Program-made: the position numbers and the translations under genes
Assembly (NCBI RefSeq): GCF_029254265.1
Contig: NZ_JAQWXX010000132.1
Span: 62,001 to 126,000 of the forward strand
Reading direction: 5' to 3'
Length of the DNA stretch: 64,000 nucleotides
DNA from: Algoriphagus sp.
GTDB taxonomy: Bacteria; Bacteroidota; Bacteroidia; Cytophagales; Cyclobacteriaceae
In this document: positions 17,830 through 26,660 of the stretch, in pieces
Position numbering within the stretch: the stretch's first letter is position 1
How the letters are laid out: each line of letters begins with the position of its first letter
The notes under the pieces: model-generated
Seen by the model: only the letters and a program-made list of their open reading frames with translations
Told to the model about the DNA's origin: nothing
The model's database searches: none

Positions 17830-19044
17830 ATGAAGTTTCTAAGAGATTTAATGGACAAGCAGCGACCTCTTTTTGAAAAGGGAGGCAAGCTTGAAAGTTT
17901 ATATTACGCATTCGAAGCAGGTGAGACATTCCTCTTCAGCCCTAATCATACCACTGGTATCAAGGGAGCTCAGGTAAAAGATGCCATTGATTTGAAGCGA
18001 ATGATGATCACCGTTGTGGTGGCTATGATTCCTGCTTTACTCTTTGGTATTTATAATACAGGGCATCAGCACCTATTAGCAACCGGTGGTACTGCAGGCC
18101 TTTGGGAAAACTTTGGAGACAAGCTCACTACAGGTTTAATCTTGGTTCTTCCTATCGTAATTGTAGCTTATGCTGCTGGTGGTATGGTTGAAGCAGCTTT
18201 CGCAGTGATCCGAAAGCACCCAATAAACGAAGGTTTCTTGGTTACAGGGATGTTAATTCCATTGGTAGTACCTGCAACTACACCACTTTGGCAAGTTGCT
18301 TTAGCCACTGTTTTTGCTGTTGTGATTGCTAAAGAAGTATTCGGTGGTACTGGGATGAATATTCTGAACGTAGCAATGACTGCTCGAGCATTTTTGTACT
18401 TCGCATATCCGGCTCAGATTTCTGGTGATCAGGTTTGGACTTACCTAGGAGATAAAGTAGCAGTAGATGGATTCTCTGGAGCAACAGCTCTTGCAGTAGC
18501 CTACAACGCAGGAGTTGATGGAGTTCCTGTGACAGAAGCACTATCCACACATAACTCAGTTTTGGGAGCAGATTTATTCAGTTTCTCCAATTTATTTATG
18601 GGTTGGATTCCGGGTTCAATCGGTGAGACTTCGACTTTAATGGCTCTTTTGGGGGCATTGATTCTGATAGGAACTGGAGTGGCAAGCTGGAAAATTATTG
18701 TATCTGGTTTTGCAGGAGCATATATCATGGGATTTGTGATGAATCTTTTTGCAGTAAACGAATACATGGCAATGCCTCCTCAGTATCATTGGGTAATGGG
18801 TGGTTTGGCCTTCGGTATTGTATTTATGGCAACTGACCCAGTTTCGGCAGCGCAGACCGAAACAGGAAAATGGATTTATGGTTTGTTGATCGGTTTCTTG
18901 ACGGTAATTATCCGTGTGACCAATCCAGCTTATCCTGAAGGAATTATGTTGGCGGTGTTGTTTATGAATGTATTCGCTCCGCTAATCGATTATTATGTAG
19001 TTAAAGCTAACAAAACAAGGAGGTTACAACGTGCAACAGTCTAA
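17830..19044 (+). CDS. nqrB: Na+-translocating NADH:quinone reductase subunit B
   Basis: NqrB is the largest membrane subunit of NQR (404 residues, about ten membrane segments) and carries a covalently bound FMN. The flavinylation motif SGAT is at residues 216-219 (DGFSGATAL), so T219 is the expected attachment residue. The N-terminal segment with FSPNHTTGIKGAQVKDAIDLKRMM is the usual cytoplasmic start. It begins 5 nt after nqrA and its last 14 nt overlap nqrC. Confidence 0.95.
   Translation: MKFLRDLMDKQRPLFEKGGKLESLYYAFEAGETFLFSPNHTTGIKGAQVKDAIDLKRMMITVVVAMIPALLFGIYNTGHQHLLATGGTAGLWENFGDKLTTGLILVLPIVIVAYAAGGMVEAAFAVIRKHPINEGFLVTGMLIPLVVPATTPLWQVALATVFAVVIAKEVFGGTGMNILNVAMTARAFLYFAYPAQISGDQVWTYLGDKVAVDGFSGATALAVAYNAGVDGVPVTEALSTHNSVLGADLFSFSNLFMGWIPGSIGETSTLMALLGALILIGTGVASWKIIVSGFAGAYIMGFVMNLFAVNEYMAMPPQYHWVMGGLAFGIVFMATDPVSAAQTETGKWIYGLLIGFLTVIIRVTNPAYPEGIMLAVLFMNVFAPLIDYYVVKANKTRRLQRATV
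19017..19033 (+). promoter_or_regulatory. Strong Shine-Dalgarno and GTG start of nqrC inside nqrB
   Basis: AAGGAGGT at 19017-19024 lies 6-7 nt before the GTG start of nqrC (19031), within the last codons of nqrB. Complementarity to the standard 16S 3' end is eight bases. Bacteroidota genes generally lack such sites, so it stands out. It decides the GTG start, which preserves the membrane-anchor residues of NqrC. Confidence 0.65.
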
Positions 19045-19780
19045 CACATATATTATTACATTTTCCGTCATTTTGACGGTTGTATTAGGACTTCTTCTGT
19101 CAGGTACTTCCCAGGTTTTAGGGCCGATGCAGAAAGAGGCAATTGCTTTGGATCAGAAAAAGCAAATTCTTGGTGCAGTAATTTCAGGTGACGAAATTGC
19201 AGCCATGACTCCAGATGAAGTAAATGCTTATTATGGAAGTCATATAGCATCTACAGTGGTAGATGTAAATGGAAAAGAAATTGCAGGAGCTACTGCAGAA
19301 GGTGTTGACGTAGCAAAGAATTATAAGAAGCCTGTGGAAGAGCGTCAGTTTCCAGTTTACATTTTCCATGAAGAAGGAAATGTATCATCTGTGAAGTCTT
19401 ATATATTTCCACTTTACGGAGCTGGGCTTTGGGATGCAATCTGGGGATACCTTGCCTTGGACACAGACATGAATACAGTTGGTGGTATTACCTTAGCACA
19501 CGCAGGTGAAACTCCAGGTCTAGGAGCTAGAATCACTGAACCAGGAGTTCAAGCTAGATTCACAGGAAAAGAAATCTTCAACGAGTCTGGAGAGCTAGTA
19601 GCAATCCAAATGCAAAAAGGTGAAGGAAAAGATTATTCGTCTAATCCGCATCAAGTAGATGGTATGTCTGGAGCAACAATTACAGGTAATGGCGTGAATA
19701 ATATGCTAAAGAATTACTTGGGATACTACCAGGCTTATATTGAAAGTAAGAAGTCTTCGACAGCAGTAGCTGCACTTTAA
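19031..19780 (+). CDS. nqrC: Na+-translocating NADH:quinone reductase subunit C
   Basis: NqrC has one N-terminal membrane segment (residues about 7-27) and a periplasmic flavin domain. The covalent FMN site is SGAT at 213-216 (DGMSGATITGNGV), so T216 should carry the flavin, attached by ApbE, which is not encoded here. The start is GTG at 19031 and overlaps nqrB by 14 nt, preceded by AAGGAGGT. No later in-frame ATG would keep the membrane segment. Length of 249 residues fits the family. Confidence 0.94.
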   Translation: MQQSNTYIITFSVILTVVLGLLLSGTSQVLGPMQKEAIALDQKKQILGAVISGDEIAAMTPDEVNAYYGSHIASTVVDVNGKEIAGATAEGVDVAKNYKKPVEERQFPVYIFHEEGNVSSVKSYIFPLYGAGLWDAIWGYLALDTDMNTVGGITLAHAGETPGLGARITEPGVQARFTGKEIFNESGELVAIQMQKGEGKDYSSNPHQVDGMSGATITGNGVNNMLKNYLGYYQAYIESKKSSTAVAAL

Positions 19781-19808
19781 TTGAACATCAACTCAAGAAT
19801 ATAAAAAC

Positions 19809-20492
19809 ATGAGTGCTGAAACTATAGAAAAAACGATTGAAAAGAAGCCGGCTGAAGCGCTATTTTCGAAACGTAGAAAGAAATTAGTATCTGATCCTTT
19901 GGTGGATGATAACCCAATCACCATTCAGGTATTGGGGATTTGTTCCGCATTGGCGGTGACTACTCAGATGAAGCCTACTTTGGTTATGGCCATTTCGGTA
20001 ATCTTCGTAGTAGTGATGTCAAACTTGACGATCTCCTTGATGCGAAATACCATCCCAAGCCGAGTACGAATTATCGTACAGCTTGCTGTGGTTGCTACCT
20101 TGGTGACTTTGGTAAGTGAGGTGTTGAAAGCTTTTGCATACGACATGTATAAGGAGCTTTCTGTATTCGTAGGCTTGATTATTACCAATTGTATTGTAAT
20201 GGGTCGTCTAGAAGCATTCGCTTTGGGAAATAAGCCTTATGATTCGATCTTGGATGGTTTTGGATCAGCGCTAGGGTATTCTTGGATCATCTTAGCTGTA
20301 GCTTTCTTTAGAGAGCTTTGGGGATCAGGTGCAGTATTCGGTATTCCGGTATTTGAGTATGTGTCTAGCCTTTTCGGGCCTGATTTCAAATTAGCAACAA
20401 ATGGTTTGATGGTTTCTCCAGTTGGAGCATTTATCATTCTAGGATTGATTATCTGGGTACAGCGTACCAAAACAGGTTATGTTGAACACTAA
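19809..20492 (+). CDS. nqrD: Na+-translocating NADH:quinone reductase subunit D
   Basis: NqrD is an inner-membrane subunit of NQR with about six helices, homologous to RnfE. The conserved segments DPLVDDNPITIQVLGICSALAVT and IITNCIVMGRLEAFALGNKPYDSILDG are seen; the cysteine in TNCI belongs to the pair of NqrD/NqrE cysteines that hold an intramembrane iron centre. Length of 227 residues is usual. It lies 28 nt after nqrC and 15 nt before nqrE. Confidence 0.95.
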   Translation: MSAETIEKTIEKKPAEALFSKRRKKLVSDPLVDDNPITIQVLGICSALAVTTQMKPTLVMAISVIFVVVMSNLTISLMRNTIPSRVRIIVQLAVVATLVTLVSEVLKAFAYDMYKELSVFVGLIITNCIVMGRLEAFALGNKPYDSILDGFGSALGYSWIILAVAFFRELWGSGAVFGIPVFEYVSSLFGPDFKLATNGLMVSPVGAFIILGLIIWVQRTKTGYVEH

Positions 20493-20507
20493 ATAGAAGC
20501 TGAAAAA

Positions 20508-21119
20508 ATGGATTTATTTAATTTAGGTATTCGGTCGATCTTTATCGACAACATGATTTTCGCTTACTTCTTAGGAATGTGTTCTTTCCTAGCTGTATCT
20601 AAAAAAGTAAGCACTGCGATTGGTCTTGGTGCAGCTGTTATTTTCGTATTGACAGTAACTGTGCCCGTCAACTGGCTTTTGAATGAGTTTGTATTGAAAG
20701 AAGGAGCTCTTTCTTGGGTAAATGGAGAATTAGCTACAGTTGATCTTTCTTTCCTTCGTTTCATCATGTTCATTGCGATTATCGCTGCGATGGTTCAACT
20801 TGTAGAAATGGTGGTTGAGAAATTTGCTCCTGCGCTATATGGTGCTTTGGGTATTTTCCTTCCTTTGATCGCAGTAAACTGTGCCATTCTTGGAGGTTCT
20901 TTGTTTATGGCTCAACGTGATTATACCTTGGCGGAAGCTTCTGTTTATGGCTTTGGATCAGGAACAGGATTCTGTCTTGCAATTGTTGCTTTGGCAGCGA
21001 TTAGAGAGAAGTTGAAATATTCTCACGTCCCAAATGGTTTGAAAGGTTTGGGAATCACCATGCTTTTGACCGGACTTATGGGATTAGCATTTATGTCCTT
21101 TATGGGTATCGATTTATAA
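20508..21119 (+). CDS. nqrE: Na+-translocating NADH:quinone reductase subunit E
   Basis: NqrE (203 residues, about six helices, homologous to RnfA) pairs with NqrD in an inverted arrangement in the membrane. Key segments are [24 protein letters not shown] and [21 protein letters not shown], each with the conserved cysteine for the shared iron centre. In most NQR operons nqrF, which encodes the NADH dehydrogenase subunit, follows directly. Here a terminator stands 24 nt after nqrE and the next gene is unrelated. Confidence 0.95.
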   Translation: MDLFNLGIRSIFIDNMIFAYFLGMCSFLAVSKKVSTAIGLGAAVIFVLTVTVPVNWLLNEFVLKEGALSWVNGELATVDLSFLRFIMFIAIIAAMVQLVEMVVEKFAPALYGALGIFLPLIAVNCAILGGSLFMAQRDYTLAEASVYGFGSGTGFCLAIVALAAIREKLKYSHVPNGLKGLGITMLLTGLMGLAFMSFMGIDL

Positions 21120-21142
21120 TCGGTTGCTCAAGCAGAAATATC

Positions 21143-21178
21143 AAGGCTCTGAATTAATTTTCAGAGCCTTTTTTGTTT
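21143..21178 (+). terminator. Terminator of the nqrABCDE operon
   Basis: The 10-bp stem AAGGCTCTGA / TCAGAGCCTT has an 8-nt loop and continues into TTTTGTTTT. It ends the operon directly after nqrE, before any nqrF could occur. Confidence 0.88.
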
Positions 21179-21244
21179 TCGGTAGAAAAGTATTCGCCTG
21201 AAGTTTTTAACTTTTGAATTATTCAATCAAACCCACACCTAGCT

Positions 21245-21865
21245 ATGAAATATTTCTTTTCAATTATTGCTCTTTTAGCCTTTACGTTTCAACTTTCAGC
21301 CCAGTCTGGAGAATGGATAGAATTATTCAATGGTAAAAATCTAGATGGCTGGAAGATCTCCGAAAATCCGGGTTCGTTCACTGTTGAAGATGGAGTAATC
21401 AAGGTAGCAGGCCCTCGAGGTCATGCGTTTTACATAGGAGAAGTAGGGAATCACGATTTCAAAAATTTTGAAGTGATGGTGGAATTGAAAACTATGCCGA
21501 AGGCAAATTCAGGAATTTTTATTCATACAGAATATCAGGAAAATGGATGGCCCAATAAAGGCTATGAAATCCAGGTTAACCAAAGTCACAGCGATTGGCG
21601 AAAAACTGGTTCTGTTTATTCGTTTCAGGATGTAAAGGAAACCTATGTTCAGGATGGGGAATGGTACACTGAGCACGTAATCGTCAATGGGGACAAAATC
21701 ACAGTTAAAATCAATGGTAAAACTATCAATGAATACGATGAGTCAGATGTAAGAACCGGAGATCTCGGAGATAAGAAATTGAGCTCGGGAACCATCGCAC
21801 TTCAAGCTCACGATCCTGAGAGCGTGATTTATTATCGAAGCGTGAAGGTTAAAATCCTTGATTGA
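21245..21865 (+). CDS. Secreted DUF1080 (3-keto-disaccharide hydrolase-like) protein
   Basis: This 206-residue exported protein has a signal peptide (1-20, ending LSAQS) and a single DUF1080 domain with a concanavalin-like beta-sandwich. Typical family signatures are WIELFNGKNLDGWKI at the start, the HAFYIGE segment, ANSGIFIHTEYQENGWPNKGYEIQV in the middle and SSGTIALQAHDPESVIYYRSVKVKIL at the end. Some DUF1080 proteins hydrolyse 3-keto-glycosides; others may only bind sugars. It is followed after 9 nt by a propeller lipoprotein gene, so the two may be co-transcribed. Confidence 0.85.
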   Translation: MKYFFSIIALLAFTFQLSAQSGEWIELFNGKNLDGWKISENPGSFTVEDGVIKVAGPRGHAFYIGEVGNHDFKNFEVMVELKTMPKANSGIFIHTEYQENGWPNKGYEIQVNQSHSDWRKTGSVYSFQDVKETYVQDGEWYTEHVIVNGDKITVKINGKTINEYDESDVRTGDLGDKKLSSGTIALQAHDPESVIYYRSVKVKILD

Positions 21866-21874
21866 TTCTAGGGC

Positions 21875-22975
21875 ATGATTAAATCTGGTTCATTTTGGCA
21901 ATGTCTCCTTATTGCCCTTTTGTTGTTAAGTGCATGTAATAATAAATCTGTTGAAAAACCGACCGAGTTAGTCACTATAAAAGTAGCTTCAGAAAATAGA
22001 TTAAGAATTGCTGATATTTTTGAAGAACCTGAAATAATAGAATTGGAGCAATGTGATAGTTGCTTGATGGGTGATATTAATAAGGTCGTAAAAGATGATT
22101 CTGGGTTTTATATTTTAGATCGAAATCGCGCAGAAGCAATTTTCAAATTTGACTTGGAGGGAAATTTCATCTTTAAAATTGATACAAAAGGAGAAGGACC
22201 TGGACAATTTAAACTCCCATTTGATTTTGATCTTCTGGAAAATGGGGTAGAACTCTTCATTCTGGATATGAACAGCCGAAAATTCTTAGTTTTCGATAAG
22301 ACTACTGGAAGTTTTATTCGAGAGTTTTCCTACTCAACTTTTCAGGTTGAAAATTTCATCGCTTTTTCCAAAGACTTATTTGCAGTCGAGGTAGATGGGA
22401 GAAATACGGTAAGTGAGAAAGAGAATCTTGGTCATATTGTGAATTTCACCCTTAACGACACGATTTTTAAAGGGATTCTTGACTATCCAAAAACAGTTGT
22501 CATGTTTTATGGTCAAGAATTTACTAAATCCAGCCATAGTTTCCTTTTTAGTAGGGCATTAAATGATACCATCTACACGGTTTTAGAAAATGAATTCAAA
22601 CCAAAATATTTTCTCGATTTCGGAAATAGAAAAGTATCAACTGAGTTGAAGGTCCTAGACATTATGGAGCTGGGACAAGGAATCCAAAAAGAGGCATCTT
22701 TCTTTTCTTTAGGGCGAAATTTTGAAAACAGTAAGTATTTGATCTTCAATTGGGTGAATGAAAAAGAATACGAGCAAAATGGAATTTACTTTAAAGGTAA
22801 AAATGAATTCTATCAACTAGTATCAGAGAACTCGTTATTCAGGAATCCTTTTTTTATGGATGAAGAAAGTGTCTTCACTTTTTACTCCAATACAGATAGG
22901 AATTTCTCTCCCTTACCAAATGAATATATTCAAAAAGAAAATTTCTATTTGGCTAGGTTTTTATTCAAGGATTAG
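21875..22975 (+). CDS. Lipoprotein with 6-bladed beta-propeller
   Basis: The N terminus is a lipoprotein signal with lipobox LLSAC and lipidated C21. The rest (to 366 residues) fits the 6-bladed beta-propeller family widespread in Bacteroidota (BF3164-like), with segments such as KDDSGFYILDRN, GNFIFKIDTKGEGPGQFKLP and ELFILDMNSRKFLVFDKTTGSFIREF. These proteins are of unknown function and are thought to bind ligands at the cell surface. The first 20 residues after the cysteine lack a clear acidic export signal. It begins 9 nt after the DUF1080 gene. Confidence 0.8.
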   Translation: MIKSGSFWQCLLIALLLLSACNNKSVEKPTELVTIKVASENRLRIADIFEEPEIIELEQCDSCLMGDINKVVKDDSGFYILDRNRAEAIFKFDLEGNFIFKIDTKGEGPGQFKLPFDFDLLENGVELFILDMNSRKFLVFDKTTGSFIREFSYSTFQVENFIAFSKDLFAVEVDGRNTVSEKENLGHIVNFTLNDTIFKGILDYPKTVVMFYGQEFTKSSHSFLFSRALNDTIYTVLENEFKPKYFLDFGNRKVSTELKVLDIMELGQGIQKEASFFSLGRNFENSKYLIFNWVNEKEYEQNGIYFKGKNEFYQLVSENSLFRNPFFMDEESVFTFYSNTDRNFSPLPNEYIQKENFYLARFLFKD

Positions 22976-23019
22976 GAATTTGGACTATCATTTAATTTAG
23001 ATTTCATTTTATAAAGTTT

Positions 23020-23574
23020 ATGGATTTTACTTATCGTAGAATTGTTTCCTATTTCTTGCGGGGACTTCTATTTCTAACCCCAATTACGGTCACTGTTTAT
23101 ATTATTTATCAAACTATCCTCTTTTTAGACAACCTAATCCCAGTTCCTATACCTGGAATAGGGATTTTGATGGTTTTGGGGTTGATCACTTTTTTTGGCT
23201 ATTTGGCTAGCCTCTTCTTTGCGAAGCCTTTCTTTGAATGGCTAGAGCGTGGCTTGATCAAGATTCCATTAGTCAATTTGATCTACACAAGCATCAAGGA
23301 CTTGATGGGAGCTTTTGTTGGGGATAAGAAAAAATTTAGTACACCAGTGTTGGTACAGATTAGTGATCACCTTTCTAGGCTGGGATTTATCACTCAAGAG
23401 GATATGTCGGAGATTGGATTTCCGGAATTGGTGGCAGTCTATTTCCCACATAGCTACAATGTATCGGGGAATGTTTTTCTCATATCACGTGATAGAATAA
23501 AATCGCTGCCTGGTGTCAAGAGCTCTGATGTGATGAAGTTTATGGTTTCTGGAGGAGTTTCACCCTTGGGTTAA
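23020..23574 (+). CDS. DUF502 family membrane protein
   Basis: This 184-residue inner-membrane protein has two membrane segments (about 12-35 and 45-67), the second continuing from VPIPGIGILMVLGLITFFGYLASLFF. The sequence IPLVNLIYTSIKDLMGAFVGDKKKFSTPVLV is diagnostic for DUF502. The soluble part ends in the conserved VSGGVSPLG. Function is unknown in bacteria. It converges with the next gene, overlapping by 4 nt at the stop codons. Confidence 0.85.
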   Translation: MDFTYRRIVSYFLRGLLFLTPITVTVYIIYQTILFLDNLIPVPIPGIGILMVLGLITFFGYLASLFFAKPFFEWLERGLIKIPLVNLIYTSIKDLMGAFVGDKKKFSTPVLVQISDHLSRLGFITQEDMSEIGFPELVAVYFPHSYNVSGNVFLISRDRIKSLPGVKSSDVMKFMVSGGVSPLG

Positions 23575-24476
23575 TTTTGTTTGTGATACCTCACAAAAGC
23601 AATCCAATCCCCGTCGGGTGACCAGCTATGAACATTGATGGTGCCTTGACCTCCATAGAATACTGAGGTTAAATCCTTGATTACTTTCGTCTCGACATCT
23701 ACTAATCGGAGCTTCACATCCTTGCCAAAAGGATGTGATCCTTTTTGATCTTCCAGATAAGAGATGATCACTGCGGATTTGTTATCGGGCGAAGGATGTG
23801 GAAACCAGTTGTCCAACTCATCAAAAGTCAGTTGTTCCGTTCCGCTTCCATCAGGTTTCATCCGATAGGATTGCATTCTCCCAGTGCGGTGGGAATTGAA
23901 ATAGATCCAGTTCCCATCATAGGAGAATTCCGGCCCATCATCCAGTCCTTCTGCATCCGTCAGTCTAATTTCCTTACCACCTGAAGTTGGGATCGCATAG
24001 ATGTCCCATTGCTCCTCTCTCATGGCGCAATAGACTAAGCTCTTGCCGTCAGGACTGATTCCATGCCAATAGCTGGGATACTTTTCTGTTATAAGTTTAG
24101 CTTCTCCTCCAGCCAGTGGCATCACATAAATTCGTGAGCCCAAACCTTTTTCATTCTTGCTGAAAACCAGAGTTTTTCCATCGAAACTCAATCCATGATC
24201 ATTATTGATAGTGGATACTTTTTCTGGAAAAATCTTCCCAAGGTTATTTCCTTCCAAATCAATCTTTTCCAAAAATCCCGCTGCATTTATCAGTAAATAC
24301 TTGCCATCTCTTGACCAATTCGGCGCTTCAAAATGGCGTTGTTCTTTGAGAATGGATTTCTCTTCACCTGTATTGACATTCAGGAGTACCAATTCACTGC
24401 TTATATTTTCTGGAGTTTGTGCCAAAATAGGGAGTGATGAGATTAGGAGGATTCCGAGAAGGTAAAAGGTTTTCAT
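23571..24476 (-). CDS. Exported TolB-like beta-propeller protein
   Basis: The protein has 301 residues with a signal peptide (residues 1-19, ending ILAQ). It consists of PD40/WD40-like blades as in the TolB C-terminal domain, visible as repeated motifs such as NWSRDGKYLLINAA, GISPDGKSLVYCA, EFSYDGNWIYFNS, HPSPDNKSAVIIS and SWSPDGDWIAFVRY. The lone propeller without a TolB N-terminal domain is unlikely to be the Tol-Pal TolB. It may bind a ligand or partner protein in the periplasm or outside. It overlaps the convergent DUF502 gene by 4 nt. Confidence 0.8.
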   Translation of the reverse strand: MKTFYLLGILLISSLPILAQTPENISSELVLLNVNTGEEKSILKEQRHFEAPNWSRDGKYLLINAAGFLEKIDLEGNNLGKIFPEKVSTINNDHGLSFDGKTLVFSKNEKGLGSRIYVMPLAGGEAKLITEKYPSYWHGISPDGKSLVYCAMREEQWDIYAIPTSGGKEIRLTDAEGLDDGPEFSYDGNWIYFNSHRTGRMQSYRMKPDGSGTEQLTFDELDNWFPHPSPDNKSAVIISYLEDQKGSHPFGKDVKLRLVDVETKVIKDLTSVFYGGQGTINVHSWSPDGDWIAFVRYHKQN

Positions 24477-24521
24477 GGGTTTGGTCTTGGTTTCATTAAA
24501 TATAAGAAACTCATCGCCAGC

Positions 24522-25583
24522 TTACACCAAAACTTCTACGACTGACTCAGTCTTTTCCACAAACCTGCCAATTTGCCAAATAGTCTGATCAGCCTCTTTC
24601 ATCGCTTGAAGAAACCAATCCAATTGTTCAGGATCAACAGCCAGCATTAAACCGCCACTTGTCTGTGGATCACAAAGTTTGACTAAATCCATTCCTACCA
24701 CACCTTTGGTTTTTGCCGAATAGGCATTCCAGTTTCGGTAGGTATTATCAGGAAAAATAAACTGGTTGATGTATTCCTGTACTCCAGCGATCATTGGGAG
24801 TTTTGGTAATTCGATTACAGCTGATAGTTCTGCACCTTCGCACATCTCGATCAAATGACCCAAAAGTCCAAAACCAGTTACATCGGTCATGGCATGCACT
24901 TCGGGATGATTCCCCAAAACTTCCCCAATTGAATTTAGGCTACAAGCCGTCTCTATCAGTTTGGCGTAATCTTCTTCAGAGATTTTTTGCCGTTTCAGAG
25001 CTGTAGCTAAAACTCCAACTCCCAATTCCTTGGTCAGGAAAATCAAATCCCCAGCTTTAGCACCTTTATTCAGTTTGATCTTTTTGGGGTGAATAATCCC
25101 ATTTACCGAAAGTCCAAAAATTGGATCTTTAGCGGCAATGCTGTGGCCACCGGCCAATTCAATTCCTGCGGTTTTGCAAATGCTCTTGGCGCCTTCCATC
25201 ACCTTGGCTGCTAGCTCGGGTGCCAGTTTTTCCACCGGCCAACTTAAAATTGCATTAGCAAAAATGGGTTTTCCGCCCATGGCGTACACATCAGAAAGTG
25301 CATTGGCCGCCGCAATTCTACCAAAATCAAATGGGTCATCTACAATCGGGGTGAAAAAATCCACCGTGTTGATGACTGCAATTTCTTCTGAAACCTGATA
25401 AACTGCCGCATCATCTTTACCGGAATTCCCCACCAAAAGATTGGGGTCAGTCTGGGTAAAAGAGCCACTTGCACTGAGAATCTGATCAAGTATGGCCGGA
25501 GCGATTTTACAGCCGCAGCCGGATCCTTCACTCCATTCAGTCAGTCTAGTGGGTTGCTTAGGAGAAGAGTTTATGTCTAGCAT
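24522..25583 (-). CDS. selD: Selenide, water dikinase
   Basis: SelD makes selenophosphate from selenide and ATP. The catalytic segment SGCGCKIAP has C23 at the position of the essential cysteine of the family, and K26 as the essential lysine. The form is therefore a cysteine, not a selenocysteine, enzyme. Further motifs are GNSGKDDAAVYQV and NTVDFFTPIVDDPFDFGRIAAANALSDVYAMGG. Length of 353 residues is standard. The start overlaps the end of mnmH by 26 nt, so the selenophosphate goes to the adjacent tRNA selenation enzyme. No selA, selB or tRNA-Sec gene is seen in this window. Confidence 0.94.
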   Translation of the reverse strand: MLDINSSPKQPTRLTEWSEGSGCGCKIAPAILDQILSASGSFTQTDPNLLVGNSGKDDAAVYQVSEEIAVINTVDFFTPIVDDPFDFGRIAAANALSDVYAMGGKPIFANAILSWPVEKLAPELAAKVMEGAKSICKTAGIELAGGHSIAAKDPIFGLSVNGIIHPKKIKLNKGAKAGDLIFLTKELGVGVLATALKRQKISEEDYAKLIETACSLNSIGEVLGNHPEVHAMTDVTGFGLLGHLIEMCEGAELSAVIELPKLPMIAGVQEYINQFIFPDNTYRNWNAYSAKTKGVVGMDLVKLCDPQTSGGLMLAVDPEQLDWFLQAMKEADQTIWQIGRFVEKTESVVEVLV

Positions 25584-26592
25584 GAATTAGTTGGTTTATA
25601 GCTTCAGATTCAGAAATCCCTTCCAAATCAAGTGAAATGGTTTGCTTTGATTCGTGCTTGTCCAAGTCGAAATCATAAGCCTTGTCGTAATAGAGTAGGA
25701 GATTTGCAATCCAATCTTCGTGATTTTCTTCCACGATGGCTTCAATCGCCTGAGAAGTTCGAAGACCTCCCAGTTTCTTTTTGAGTCTAAGTACTGCCTG
25801 AATTAAATCGTCTTTCGGTAAAATGGCATATTCCGAAGCAATTAATTTGATTCGCTCCGCGTCACTTCGATGAATATCAACCAAAGGTGCATTAAGCATT
25901 TGTTGGTAAAATAAATCCGGCAAAATCAATCTGCCAATCTTCCGGCTTTCGTTTTCCACCCAAGTGGGTTTGTTGGGATCTAGTTTTCCGATGGCTTCTG
26001 CCAGTAAGTTTTCGAATTGCTCGACCGTTGGCTGTGGAGCCTGCCCGATTGCGCCGAAGCTGGACCCTTTGTGATTAGCAAGTCCTTCCAAATCCAGAAT
26101 TTGCTCTCCCTTTTCTTTCAGAAGTTTAAGGTAAACCGTTTTCCCTGTTCCTGTTCTTCCCGCCAATACGATCAGATTTAACTTGCTCCGAACCAAATCG
26201 AAACTATGGATCCGGTAAGTTTTATATCCTCCGATCAAACGATATACTTCAAAACCCACCATCGTTAGCAACCAGGAGAGGATTTGACTTCGCATTCCAC
26301 CGCGCCAGCAATAGATTAAAATTCTTTTATCAGGAAATTCTGTCAAAGCTGATTTTTGAATTTCATGAAACCGTGGCCCTACCAATTCAAAACCTTTCAA
26401 GGTGGCAGCTTCTGCTCCTTTTTCTTTGTACAAAGTGCCTACGACTACCCGCTCGGTATTATTCAGAATCGGAATATTAATGGCATTCGGAATATGGCTC
26501 TGATCAAATTCGCCTTCGCTTCTCGCATCGATGATGGGAAGTGTTTTTCGCATTTCAAAAAATTCAGGAAGGGTAATAAGGGTTTCTGCCAT
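25558..26592 (-). CDS. mnmH: tRNA 2-selenouridine synthase
   Basis: MnmH (SelU, YbbB) converts 2-thiouridine at the wobble position of certain tRNAs to 2-selenouridine using selenophosphate, through a geranylated intermediate. The N-terminal rhodanese domain contains C95 in IYCWRGGMRSQ, the active-site cysteine. The C-terminal P-loop domain has GRTGTGKT at 145-152 and the VENESRKIG signature. Length of 344 residues fits. It is immediately upstream of selD and overlaps it by 26 nt. The trxA terminator stands just upstream of its start, leaving only about 15 nt for a leader. Confidence 0.94.
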   Translation of the reverse strand: MAETLITLPEFFEMRKTLPIIDARSEGEFDQSHIPNAINIPILNNTERVVVGTLYKEKGAEAATLKGFELVGPRFHEIQKSALTEFPDKRILIYCWRGGMRSQILSWLLTMVGFEVYRLIGGYKTYRIHSFDLVRSKLNLIVLAGRTGTGKTVYLKLLKEKGEQILDLEGLANHKGSSFGAIGQAPQPTVEQFENLLAEAIGKLDPNKPTWVENESRKIGRLILPDLFYQQMLNAPLVDIHRSDAERIKLIASEYAILPKDDLIQAVLRLKKKLGGLRTSQAIEAIVEENHEDWIANLLLYYDKAYDFDLDKHESKQTISLDLEGISESEAINQLIHARHKLFS

Positions 26593-26606
26593 GGCTGGGT
26601 GAAGTT

Positions 26607-26637
26607 AAAAAAAAAGCCGCAAGGAATACTTGCGGCC
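26607..26637 (-). terminator. Terminator of trxA
   Basis: On the reverse strand the 9-bp stem GCCGCAAGT / CTTGCGGC-like arms (GCCGCAAG pairs with CTTGCGGC) are followed by a run of nine T. It lies between the trxA stop and the mnmH start. It is so close to mnmH that the two genes are probably separately transcribed, or joined by read-through. Confidence 0.85.
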
Positions 26638-26660
26638 AGAATTGATTCTAAGCTTTTGGC

